Source of the DNA: Paenibacillus prosopidis | GTDB lineage: Bacteria > Bacillota > Bacilli > Paenibacillales > Paenibacillaceae | Length of the DNA: 64,000 nt | Direction: 5' to 3' | NCBI RefSeq assembly: GCF_003337375.1 | Contig: NZ_QPJD01000006.1 | Location: 291,261-355,260, forward strand | Part shown: positions 1 through 7,498 of the stretch, in pieces | Layout of the letters: the number at the start of each line of letters is the position of its first letter | How positions within the stretch are numbered: the stretch's first letter is position 1 | Program-made: the position numbers and the translations under genes | Notes under the pieces: generated by a model | What the model was told of the DNA's origin: nothing | The model's database searches: none | Seen by the model: only the letters and a program-made list of their open reading frames with translations

Positions 1-446
1 AACAAGAAATTCAAAGCGTGTTTTCTTCGGTGTCGAAGGTCATGGCACATATATACAAGGTTGATTGCGGTTGGCTGGACATCCTGATGGGTAAAAGTAT
101 GAATGAAGCCATGGAAGCTTCTTTTCAAATCGAGGCGGATGCAGAAGCTAGAAGCCTTGAGGAACTGGAGGCTATGTATCACGATTTGTCCGTGAGATTC
201 AAAGCATGTCTTAACGGGCATGCGGATCTTGAGAAAGGGGTTGTTTTGGATAATCCTTACGCTGGGATTTTGAACACCAGATATTCAGAATTTATTATAC
301 AAGTTGTGAATCATGGTACGTACCACCGAGGTAATTTGTCTGCTATGCTTCGTCAACTGGGCCACTCCTCTGTTATGACAGAATATGGACTTTTTATGTA
401 CCAGGATGAATCAAACACTAGTATGTCAACAGTTCCTGCCAATTAG
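1..446 (+). CDS. DinB-family protein (5' end outside window)
   Basis: The reading frame is open from the first bases of the window, so the gene starts to the left and only its C-terminal part (about 148 codons) is visible. The C-terminal HGTYHRGNLSAMLRQLG segment is the typical last metal-ligand helix of DinB/YfiT four-helix-bundle proteins, and an upstream AHIYKVDCGW segment would supply an earlier histidine. Family members bind a divalent metal and include thiol S-transferases and damage-inducible proteins of unknown substrate. A GTG at position 18 could be read as a start, but the frame continues upstream without a stop and no ribosome binding site precedes it. A second DinB-family gene follows about 220 bp downstream on the same strand. 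Confidence 0.85.
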   Translation, partial: QEIQSVFSSVSKVMAHIYKVDCGWLDILMGKSMNEAMEASFQIEADAEARSLEELEAMYHDLSVRFKACLNGHADLEKGVVLDNPYAGILNTRYSEFIIQVVNHGTYHRGNLSAMLRQLGHSSVMTEYGLFMYQDESNTSMSTVPAN

Positions 447-663
447 GCTAAACACCGTCTTCCGCGGCTACTTATGCAAGAACGGTTACGTTTTTACGCC
501 AAAAGGAGTCTGTACCTTAAAGTGATAGCACAAGTTACAAGCACCAGAGTTTCATTTACATTTGCATAACTCTGAAGAGTAACTAACGGAACACACACTT
601 ACAAATATTGAAATCAAACAATGATATATGATGTTATTCCATTACAAAAGGGAGATGTTGGAT

Positions 664-1167
664 ATGTATAAACACATCGAGGATTTTGCCGCAACTTGGC
701 GGTATGAAACGGCAGCAACGATGCGGACGCTGGAGATGCTCACCGACGAGTCTCTTGGCCAACAGGTAACAAGTGACCATAGAACGCTTGGACGTCTTGC
801 ATGGCACCTTGTACAGACGTTGCACGAAATGCCATCGCGGACTGGATTATCTTTCGAAGGACCGGGCGAAGATGTGTCGGTGCCAGCTTCGGCAGCGGAA
901 ATTGCGGCGGTCTATAAGCGGACCTCGCAAGCGCTGCTTGATGCTGTACAGTCCAGTTGGAAGGATGAGAATCTGCTCATCATGAGCGACATGTACGGCG
1001 ATCAATGGCCCAACGGCTTGACGCTGGATATCCTCGTAAAGCATGAGATTCATCATCGCGGTCAAATGACGGTTCTGATGCGTCAGGCCGGCCTTCGTGT
1101 GCCGGATCTTTACGGTCCGACGAAAGAGCAGTGGGCCGAGTATGGCGCACCGGCTCCGGTAATATAG
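664..1167 (+). CDS. DinB-family protein
   Basis: This 167-residue protein has the DinB pattern: LGRLAWHLVQTL in the first third (histidine ligand) and KHEIHHRGQMTVLMRQAG near the C-terminus (histidine pair). These fit a three-histidine metal site in a four-helix bundle. Biochemical function cannot be set from sequence. Known relatives are bacillithiol-dependent transferases or stress-induced proteins. I chose ATG 664 because AAAGGGAG lies 9 nt upstream; the frame is also open from ATG 628 but has no matching site. It is followed at once by a good intrinsic terminator, so it appears monocistronic or the last gene with the preceding DinB paralogue. Confidence 0.85.
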   Translation: MYKHIEDFAATWRYETAATMRTLEMLTDESLGQQVTSDHRTLGRLAWHLVQTLHEMPSRTGLSFEGPGEDVSVPASAAEIAAVYKRTSQALLDAVQSSWKDENLLIMSDMYGDQWPNGLTLDILVKHEIHHRGQMTVLMRQAGLRVPDLYGPTKEQWAEYGAPAPVI

Positions 1168-1178
1168 AGTAAGACTAT

Positions 1179-1214
1179 ATCCCGCTTTGGCCGTTTGGCT
1201 GAAGTGGGATTTTT
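1179..1214 (+). terminator. intrinsic terminator after DinB gene
   Basis: ATCCCGCTT (1179-1187) can pair with AAGTGGGAT (1202-1210), with one mismatch, and is followed by a T run. It ends the rightward DinB transcript. Confidence 0.8.
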
Positions 1215-1261
1215 AACGAAGGGGGTACAAGTGAGGGAATTAGGCGGCTTTGGAGCGATAG

Positions 1262-1307
1262 ACGTTAAGAGGCCCACAGACTAACTTGTCTGCAGGCCTC
1301 TAAACGT
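1262..1307 (-). terminator. long stem-loop, probable terminator of the DUF5667-like gene
   Basis: AGAGGCC (1268-1274) pairs with GGCCTCT (1295-1301). An inner CAGAC/GTCTG stem and an outer ACGTT/AACGT stem extend it. It lies just beyond the stop codon of the leftward gene. No clean T run follows on either strand, so it may stabilise the 3' end instead of terminating transcription. Confidence 0.5.
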
Positions 1308-1313
1308 TCTGTT

Positions 1314-2309
1314 TTACTTGCTGTTTTGGTTTTTTTCATTATTGTTATTATGCTTATTCTTATTATCATTCATTTGTTTGATGAGAGTTGCATCATTATC
1401 AATCTTTACTTCTTTTTCAATCTTTATTTCTTTTTCAATCTTTATTTCTTTATCAATCTTTACTTTCTTATTCTTTTCTTCCTTTTCAATCTTTGCTTCC
1501 TTCACCGGCTTCGTTTTCTTGTCTACAACCGTTTCTTGTTCTGTCTCGGTTTCGATTGAAGTCGTTGCATCGGTGCCACTGGAAACGACTATATCCGTAT
1601 CCGTATCCGCACCGGCAGGAGCCACCGCAGGTGCTGCCACCTGATCAGTCGAAGTCTCGGAAGCTTGTTCCACTTGAGTCTTGCTTTCGAGCTTGGCAAG
1701 CTTTTTCTCCAAGTGGCCGAAAGACTTTATAATATTTTTCAAGAGCGATTGCTGGGCTTGCGGGTTTTTCACCTTTTCGAGCGCGGCGGTAAGAGCGATA
1801 ATGTTATGCTGCAGGTCGGATTTAACCTCTACCGCCTGTTCCAGATCCTTCTCCACATTCTCTTCATCCGCCTCAGCCTCTACTAATTCAATTGCAAGCT
1901 GCTGGTTTTCAAAAGACTTCTTAAGCACTTCTTCCGACTTTTCCGTGTCCCCCTGAGCATGTAAGGCAGCTGCTTCGGAAAGACGCTCTTGAGCGAATTC
2001 AGCGAGTAATTTGGCTTCCTTCACATCATCAGTTGTAATCGATAACTTGATCTTTTCATAGACGACTTTAATAAAATAGAAGAAATCTCCAGGCAAAAGG
2101 TTTGGCGTTTTCTCTGTACTTTTCGAAATGGCCACCTCTGTCGATACCTCAGCCGATACCTCCGTTGTCGCCGTAGGAGAAGGTACCGGAGCTGCTTCCT
2201 CGGAAGCAAACGCACTGCCTGTCCCAACGCCGAATACAAGCATGCTAATTAAAGCTCCCTTGGCTAAGAAAGTATATCTTTTTGATTCCGTTATTTGTTT
2301 TTGATTCAT
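1314..2309 (-). CDS. secreted DUF5667-like protein with lysine-rich repeat tail
   Basis: The predicted 331-residue protein starts at ATG 2309, which has AAGGTGG 8 nt upstream; a GTG at 2321 overlaps that site and is less likely. Residues 10-36 form a Sec signal peptide ending in an ASA-type site. The central part (about 60-190) has the LLPGDFFYFIK and VKEAKLLAEFAQERLSEA pattern of DUF5667, a helical extracytoplasmic domain of Bacillota with no known function. The last third is low-complexity: Glu/Thr/Val-rich, then KIEKEI-type hexapeptide repeats, then an Asn/Lys tail. The basic tail might contact wall polymers or membrane, but this is a guess. The gene stands alone, convergent with the DinB gene. 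Confidence 0.75.
   Translation of the reverse strand: MNQKQITESKRYTFLAKGALISMLVFGVGTGSAFASEEAAPVPSPTATTEVSAEVSTEVAISKSTEKTPNLLPGDFFYFIKVVYEKIKLSITTDDVKEAKLLAEFAQERLSEAAALHAQGDTEKSEEVLKKSFENQQLAIELVEAEADEENVEKDLEQAVEVKSDLQHNIIALTAALEKVKNPQAQQSLLKNIIKSFGHLEKKLAKLESKTQVEQASETSTDQVAAPAVAPAGADTDTDIVVSSGTDATTSIETETEQETVVDKKTKPVKEAKIEKEEKNKKVKIDKEIKIEKEIKIEKEVKIDNDATLIKQMNDNKNKHNNNNEKNQNSK
1399..1470. repeat. 18-bp tandem repeat inside the DUF5667-like gene
   Basis: Four units beginning TCAATCTTTA start at 1399, 1417, 1435 and 1453, an exact 18-bp period. They encode the hexapeptide KIEKEI or KIDKEI on the minus strand. In-frame tandem arrays of this kind can change copy number by slippage. Confidence 0.85.
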
Positions 2310-2444
2310 CCCGACTACCACCTTCGTATCATTGTTTTAGCTGCAGCTGCACTCAAACAATACGGGATGGGGATACGTTTTTTGGGGGTAGACGGTAATT
2401 CCTTTTTCTGTAAGGGCCCGAATTTGCGATGTATTTAGCCGATA

Positions 2445-4061
2445 TTAATTCAACTTCTTGATAATATAATCCGCTGTACGCATCGACAAAGCAACGGTGG
2501 TCAGCGTGGGATTGGCCGTTCCGCTGCTGGGAATGACGCTGTTATCCGCTACATAGAGTCCCGATACGCCATGAACTTCGCCATATGGATCCGTTACCGA
2601 GGTATCAGGGTCAATCCCCATCCTGCAGGTCCCTGCATCATGGATGGCCTCTAATAAAGGTCCTATTTCCTCTTCTACTGTTGTGGCTTGCATGGCTGCA
2701 AATAGCTGTCTGACGCCTTGCTCCATTTGACGAATGACCGTATGATCTTTTTCGCTATAAGAAAAATGGACCCGGATAACCGGTACCCCGTATTCATCCC
2801 GCTCAAACGGATCTAATTCGACCCGGTTTTCAAACCGGGATTCGACCATGCCAAAGGCACCGGCTACCACTCTCAATTTTTCCTGAAGAGGTTTAATGAG
2901 ATATTGCTGGTATGCATTATATTCCTCCGGAGGGCCGCCGATCATGACTTGGTAGGGACGATTTTCCGTACCCGGGACCAGAATGCCGAGTGCTCCCAAA
3001 ACCTCCGGAAATTGTTGGCGGTCAAAATATCCCGTTAACCCCCTAAGCGAATGGGTGGTGAGATAATGGCCGATTGCCCGTCCCGGAATCCCGGATGCCA
3101 GCAGCAGACGAGGGTTCTCAAACGTGCTTGTCGACAGCACGACGGTTTTAGCCTTAATCTCATACGATTTCTTGTCTGTCGATATCACCCTAACGCCTGA
3201 TACTTTTTCTTGCCCGGTAAGAATCTGGACGGCGCGGGAATTGACAGCCAGATCGTATGGACGAAGGTTCAAGGCTTCGGCAAACCATGCGATAGAGCTG
3301 AAAGCAGGGCTTGAATGAAGCTGTCCGAATACGGTCGGTTCCCGGTCGACCGCTATCGGCATAGGGATTGCCTCAGGAAAAGCATGATCGTGAAGCCGGT
3401 TCAGCAAAAGGGTTGTATAATAAGAACCTTCTTGATAGAAGGGAGTTACTTTCATAGCCCTTTCCGCAAGCGAAAAATAAAATTCCAATTCGTTTGCAGG
3501 GACTGGCCAGTCTACGGTCTCCGAAAGGGGCATACGGGGTGCAACCAGCTGCCAGGCCAATGTTCTGCCGCCAAACGCGATAAGCTCTCTGAAATAGGTT
3601 TGCTGAACCGGTCTGGATACTTTATCGAAGTAAACTCTAAAACGAGGGAGAGTGTAGGTTGGAATGTTATAAAAATGCGTCGGGAGCAGAAGATCTCCCG
3701 CTTCCACGATACCGATCTTTTTATCGTTTGCACCCCATTGCTGGCATAATCTCGAGAGAACAGCGCCGCCGCCCGCTCCCGATCCGACAATGAGCACATC
3801 GTACTCCGTTTGCTCCATTTTTTCCAGCGGAGTGAGCGGAATCCATTCATTTCGGTAGTCCGTTTGGCGCGGGGAGGATGTCAAAGGTTCCTGGTATCCC
3901 GCGGTTACCGGTAATGGAGGCAGCATGACCGGCCATCTGGAAATGATTGCGTCAGGATCCGCTGCATGCGGGTTGAGGGGAATGAGTTCATCCAGCTTGA
4001 CATTCTGCATGCGAACGATGCTTCTTAAGGTCTCACCGTTATTGCCGATATAGAACCTCAT
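2445..4061 (-). CDS. GMC-family oxidoreductase with N-terminal LysM-like domain
   Basis: This 538-residue protein starts at ATG 4061, preceded by AGGAAGAGG; an in-frame ATG at 4121 lacks a comparable site. Residues 1-50 look like a LysM domain (YIGNNGETLRSIV, LDELIPLNP), a peptidoglycan or chitin binding fold. From about residue 85 the FAD-binding signature DVLIVGSGAGGGAVLSRL begins the glucose-methanol-choline oxidoreductase domain. The C-terminal GTCRMG and the VADNSVIPSSGTANPTLT segment are the usual GMC C-terminal motifs. The family oxidises alcohols or sugars with FAD. The substrate cannot be told. No signal peptide is visible, so a LysM domain here is unusual unless the protein acts on the forming spore surface. 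It is monocistronic. Confidence 0.8.
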   Translation of the reverse strand: MRFYIGNNGETLRSIVRMQNVKLDELIPLNPHAADPDAIISRWPVMLPPLPVTAGYQEPLTSSPRQTDYRNEWIPLTPLEKMEQTEYDVLIVGSGAGGGAVLSRLCQQWGANDKKIGIVEAGDLLLPTHFYNIPTYTLPRFRVYFDKVSRPVQQTYFRELIAFGGRTLAWQLVAPRMPLSETVDWPVPANELEFYFSLAERAMKVTPFYQEGSYYTTLLLNRLHDHAFPEAIPMPIAVDREPTVFGQLHSSPAFSSIAWFAEALNLRPYDLAVNSRAVQILTGQEKVSGVRVISTDKKSYEIKAKTVVLSTSTFENPRLLLASGIPGRAIGHYLTTHSLRGLTGYFDRQQFPEVLGALGILVPGTENRPYQVMIGGPPEEYNAYQQYLIKPLQEKLRVVAGAFGMVESRFENRVELDPFERDEYGVPVIRVHFSYSEKDHTVIRQMEQGVRQLFAAMQATTVEEEIGPLLEAIHDAGTCRMGIDPDTSVTDPYGEVHGVSGLYVADNSVIPSSGTANPTLTTVALSMRTADYIIKKLN

Positions 4062-4269
4062 GAACCTCTTCCTTTCTTTGCCCGGCCCAAGTGACCGGTC
4101 ATTATCGCACGCCGCAACCATAAGATTTATATGAGAAAAACCTGCGTTTATTACCTCCTGAGATACATTAGGCTCAAGAAGAATTGTTCATGGAATTAAT
4201 GGTATAATGATATGTAATGCAAACAAAGAACAAGAGCATAAATAGAGGTTACAATAGTGGAGTGATCAT

Positions 4270-4449
4270 ATGAGCAAGGCTAAAGGCGGGACCGGAAGAG
4301 GAACAGACAAGAAGGGCTGGAACCGATGGCAGGCAAGCGCAAAAGCGAAATCGGCCAAAAGGGTTTTCAGCAAAAATAAAGGAGCGGACAGCGCAAAAGG
4401 CAATAGCGGCAATATTAACGCGGCTAAAGGCGGAAATCCGGAGAAGTAA
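4270..4449 (+). CDS. small basic protein, DUF3934-like
   Basis: A 59-codon frame runs from ATG 4270 to TAA 4447, preceded by GTGGAG 7 nt upstream and followed by an intrinsic terminator. The product is very rich in Lys, Gly, Ala and Ser, with GTGRGTDKKGWNRWQASAKA near the N-terminus. That motif resembles the short DUF3934 proteins of Bacillaceae and Paenibacillaceae, assigned here from memory. No function is known. Spacing, ribosome site, terminator and clear protein-level resemblance all argue that it is a true gene despite its size. Confidence 0.7.
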   Translation: MSKAKGGTGRGTDKKGWNRWQASAKAKSAKRVFSKNKGADSAKGNSGNINAAKGGNPEK

Positions 4450-4483
4450 TTAAAAAGAACAATAGGAATGAATCGACATGATT

Positions 4484-4523
4484 GACCGCAGCTTCGCAGG
4501 AATGTGAGGCTTGCGGTCTTTTA
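4484..4523 (+). terminator. intrinsic terminator of the small basic gene
   Basis: GACCGCA (4484-4490) pairs with TGCGGTC (4512-4518), followed by TTTT and a T-rich stretch. Confidence 0.8.
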
Positions 4524-4662
4524 TTGTTGGATGATAAACCGGCCTCTGAAGATTTCGACCTCTGAATATTTGGCTATTCCAATCCGCAACCATTTTTTTT
4601 AGAATAAGGAGGACTCTTTCAAATGACTTGTACATCATTCTAATTATTAGGAGGTAATATTA

Positions 4663-5622
4663 ATGCCATTAGTAGATATGCCCTTGGAGCATTTGAAGAA
4701 GTATGAGGGTGTCAGTCCCCGTCCGGCCGATTTTGACGCGTATTGGGATAGGGCGCTTACAGAGTTGAGAGCTGTTGATCCGCAAATAGAGCTCGTTCCC
4801 AGCTCCTTTCAAGTACCGTATGCGGAGTGCTATGATTTGTATTTTACGGGAGTACGAGGCGCACGCATTCATGCGAAATACATAAAACCGAAGAATGTAC
4901 CGGAGCCGCATCCGGCGGTACTGCAATTCCATGGTTATACCGGACATTCGGGCAATTGGCAGGACAAGCTGGGTTATGCCGCACTCGGATATTCGTTCTT
5001 CTCGCTAGACTGCCGCGGACAGGGAGGACTCTCGGAAGATACGGGAGGCGTCAAAGGAAATACGCACCATGGACATATCATTCGGGGGCTAAGTGACCAA
5101 CCGGACCAGCTGTTGTTTCGTCATATCTTTCTGGACACCGCTCAGCTCGCGGGAATCGCGATGCAAATGCCGGAGGTCGATCCGGACCGGGTCATGGCCA
5201 TGGGAGGGTCGCAGGGCGGAGCTTTGACAATCGCATGCGCGGCGCTTGAGCCGAGGATCAAGAAGCTGGCTCCCGTTTTTCCTTTTCTGAGCGACTATAA
5301 ACGGGTGTGGCAAATGGATTTGGCCAAAGATGCTTACGCTGAGCTGCGTACTTACTTCCGTCACTTTGATCCGCAGCACAAGCGGGAAGAGGAGATTTTT
5401 ACGAAGCTCGGATATATTGATATTCAGTTTCTGGCCGCGCGTATTCGGGGAGAGGTTCTCTTTGGAACAGGATTAATGGATACGATCTGCCCGCCCTCAA
5501 CGCAGTTCGCTGTATATAATAAAATTACGTCACCGAAGCGTATGGAAATCTATCCGGACTATGGGCATGAGGATCTGCCGTCTTTCGCCGATATGACCAT
5601 GCAGTTTTTCTTGGAGAAGTAG
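4663..5622 (+). CDS. acetylxylan esterase / cephalosporin-C deacetylase family (CE7)
   Basis: The 319-residue length and motif order match carbohydrate esterase family 7: an RGQGG segment near residue 118, the nucleophile elbow GGSQGG with Ser183, Asp273 in GLMDTICPPST, and His302 in YGHEDLP. These form the Ser-Asp-His triad of an alpha/beta hydrolase. Family enzymes remove acetyl groups from xylo-oligosaccharides and other small esters and are cytoplasmic hexamers; no signal peptide is present here. ATG 4663 is preceded by AGGAGG. The gene is flanked by terminators on both sides, so it is transcribed alone. Confidence 0.9.
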   Translation: MPLVDMPLEHLKKYEGVSPRPADFDAYWDRALTELRAVDPQIELVPSSFQVPYAECYDLYFTGVRGARIHAKYIKPKNVPEPHPAVLQFHGYTGHSGNWQDKLGYAALGYSFFSLDCRGQGGLSEDTGGVKGNTHHGHIIRGLSDQPDQLLFRHIFLDTAQLAGIAMQMPEVDPDRVMAMGGSQGGALTIACAALEPRIKKLAPVFPFLSDYKRVWQMDLAKDAYAELRTYFRHFDPQHKREEEIFTKLGYIDIQFLAARIRGEVLFGTGLMDTICPPSTQFAVYNKITSPKRMEIYPDYGHEDLPSFADMTMQFFLEK

Positions 5623-5636
5623 ACGTTCTTTAAGCC

Positions 5637-5677
5637 GAGCGAGTAACAGGAATCACTCCTGTTTCTCGCTCAGTTTA
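5637..5677 (+). terminator. intrinsic terminator of the CE7 esterase gene
   Basis: GAGCGAG (5637-5643) pairs with CTCGCTC (5665-5671), with an inner ACAGG/CCTGT stem, followed by a short T-rich stretch. Confidence 0.75.
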
Positions 5678-5779
5678 TTAAATCTAGAGCAGGAACCATC
5701 ATTCATAACCAAATAACTACATAAATATAGAGTACGACGCTCTCTCCATACGCACGGCTGGTTATATCACGAAGTTATT

Positions 5780-5823
5780 CAGGGGTTATCCCTCAAGGTT
5801 ATAACCTTGAGGGATAACCCCTG
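5780..5823. terminator. 44-bp perfect palindrome between convergent genes
   Basis: Positions 5780-5801 are the exact reverse complement of 5802-5823, giving a perfect inverted repeat with no spacer (left arm begins CAGGGGTTATCC). It lies 28 bp beyond the stop of the leftward MDR oxidoreductase gene. Its RNA would be a very stable hairpin on either strand, so it is best read as a bidirectional terminator. It has no strong T run, so a protein-binding role is not excluded. Confidence 0.6.
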
Positions 5824-5850
5824 TTATTTATAACTAAATTTATAACGAAA

Positions 5851-6864
5851 TTAGAATCTAATGCAAATCTTGCCGAAATGAGTGCCTTTAGCCAAGTAAT
5901 GAAGCGCATCGACTGCTTGTTCGAACGGGAAAACGCGGTCAATGGCCGGGCGCAGCGTGTTCTGCCCGATCGCCCGGTTCATCGCCTCGAACATGTCACG
6001 GCTGCCGACATTGATCGCTTGCAGCCGTGCCTTCTTCAGGATAGCGGGGACGATGTTGAAGCCTTCCACGCTGGCTCCCGATAAAATGCCGACAATGCTG
6101 ATTTGCCCGCCCACTCTTAGAGCCGTGAGTGACCGGTTAAGCGTAGCCGCACCGCCAAGATCGACGATAAGATCGGCCCCGCGGCCGTCTGTATGTTCAA
6201 GAACGGCCTTATCCCAATCGGGATTGCTACTGTAATTGACGCCAAAATCTGCGCCGAGCGACTTTGCTCTCTCCAGCTTCTCGTTACTGCTCGATGTAAC
6301 GATGACGTTTGCGCCATGAAGCTTGGCGAATTGGAGTGCGAACAGGGAGACGCCGCCGGTACCTTGCACGACAACCGTGTCGCCGGCTTTGACCCTGCCC
6401 TCCTCGACGATGGCATGCCACGCCGTTACACCCGCGCAAGGGAGTGCGGCTGCTTCTTCATCAGTCAGATGCTCAGGTATCCTAACCAAACCTTCCTCGC
6501 GTATGACTGCATATTCTGCGAGGAGCCCGTCTAAAGGGTTTCCAAGCGTGCTAACCCAACCCTCCTGCGTCGGTTCGCCGGAAATCCAGCTTTGTGTGAA
6601 AATTGCGCTAACGCGGTCCCCGATCTTAAACCTGGATGCTTGCTCACCCAAAGCAACAACTTCTCCGACGCCGTCGGATACCGGGATGAGAGGCAGCTTC
6701 AGATTCGGGTTATAGAACCCCTCGATAACACCTAAATCTCGGTAGTTAAGGGAAACCGCCCGCATTTTGATGAGCACGTCTTTAGGCCCAGGAACAGGAA
6801 CCGGACGTTCGGAAGCGATGACATGATCAAGCCCAAACCCGCCTTGAATTTCATATGTTTTCAA
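5851..6864 (-). CDS. zinc-independent MDR oxidoreductase (NAD(P)-dependent alcohol dehydrogenase/quinone reductase type)
   Basis: This 337-residue protein has the medium-chain dehydrogenase/reductase layout: a GroES-like N-terminal domain (AVSLNYRDLGVIEGFY, about residues 35-60) and a Rossmann domain with the nucleotide motif VQGTGGVSLFALQFAK near residue 165. The catalytic and structural zinc cysteine clusters of true alcohol dehydrogenases are missing, which points to the quinone-oxidoreductase-like branch. ATG 6864 is preceded by AGAAGGAGAG. It is divergent from an HxlR regulator gene 114 bp away, a common arrangement in which the regulator responds to reactive electrophiles or quinones and controls the neighbouring reductase. 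Confidence 0.85.
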   Translation of the reverse strand: MKTYEIQGGFGLDHVIASERPVPVPGPKDVLIKMRAVSLNYRDLGVIEGFYNPNLKLPLIPVSDGVGEVVALGEQASRFKIGDRVSAIFTQSWISGEPTQEGWVSTLGNPLDGLLAEYAVIREEGLVRIPEHLTDEEAAALPCAGVTAWHAIVEEGRVKAGDTVVVQGTGGVSLFALQFAKLHGANVIVTSSSNEKLERAKSLGADFGVNYSSNPDWDKAVLEHTDGRGADLIVDLGGAATLNRSLTALRVGGQISIVGILSGASVEGFNIVPAILKKARLQAINVGSRDMFEAMNRAIGQNTLRPAIDRVFPFEQAVDALHYLAKGTHFGKICIRF

Positions 6865-6978
6865 TGAACATCTCTCCTTCTAAAGGTTGTAGACATACAA
6901 TAATACATGAACTAAAATTAAGTAAGTAGGCACTTTGTCGTTCGTTGGGAACCTCAAGGTGCGTGAGGAGGGGTACGT

Positions 6979-7362
6979 ATGACAAATCTAATCGGGTTCA
7001 AACAACCCGACATTTCGATATCAGCATGCAGTTATCGCAGGGTGCTCGAGATTATTTCGAATAAGTGGACGGCACTAGTTATTTACGCTTTGGATGAAGG
7101 AAGCTTGCGTTATGGAGAAGTGAGAAGGCGAATCGAGGGCATATCGCAAAAGATGCTGACCCAAACGCTGCGGCAGCTGGAGCGGGATGGATTAATCAGA
7201 CGCGATATTACGCCGTCCGTACCCCCAATGGTCGAATATTCATTGACCCCGCTAGGCGAATCGTTGAGCCAATTGATGAGGCCGCTGAAGCAGTGGACGA
7301 ACGAAAATTATCCGCTTGTCGAGAAGGCGAGAGAAGAATACGACCAGAGGGAGGAGGAGTGA
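6979..7362 (+). CDS. HxlR-family winged-helix transcriptional regulator
   Basis: This 127-residue protein has the HxlR/MarR-like winged helix: Cys17 in the ACSYRRVLEIISNKW segment, then LRYGEVRRRIEGISQKMLTQ and LRQLERDGLIRR for the recognition helix and wing. The N-terminal cysteine before the first helix is typical of the redox- or aldehyde-sensing members such as HypR and YodB. The start ATG is preceded by GAGGAGGGG. The divergent position suggests that it controls the MDR oxidoreductase gene. The 114-bp intergenic space should hold its operator, but I cannot see a convincing palindrome. Confidence 0.88.
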   Translation: MTNLIGFKQPDISISACSYRRVLEIISNKWTALVIYALDEGSLRYGEVRRRIEGISQKMLTQTLRQLERDGLIRRDITPSVPPMVEYSLTPLGESLSQLMRPLKQWTNENYPLVEKAREEYDQREEE

Positions 7363-7432
7363 CGTGAAAACTTGATTCATTTTTATCTCAGAAGAAGATG
7401 AAGTATACTTATATGAATGCGAAATAAAGTAC

Positions 7433-7461
7433 TTGCAACCGTTTACAACACTCGTTATAAT
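7433..7461 (+). promoter_or_regulatory. sigma-A-type promoter of the lacI-like gene
   Basis: TTGCAA (7433-7438) and TATAAT (7456-7461) are 17 bp apart. Transcription should start near 7468, placing the operator at 7469-7482 on the start site. Confidence 0.7.
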
Positions 7462-7468
7462 CAAACTA

Positions 7469-7482
7469 CAAAAACGTTTTGG
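7469..7482. promoter_or_regulatory. LacI-family operator, site 1
   Basis: CAAAAACGTTTTGG differs by one base from the perfect palindrome CCAAAACGTTTTGG found twice more downstream. It sits on the predicted transcription start of the lacI-like gene, so autorepression is expected. Confidence 0.7.
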
Positions 7483-7498
7483 AAAGTAGGGATTTCCA

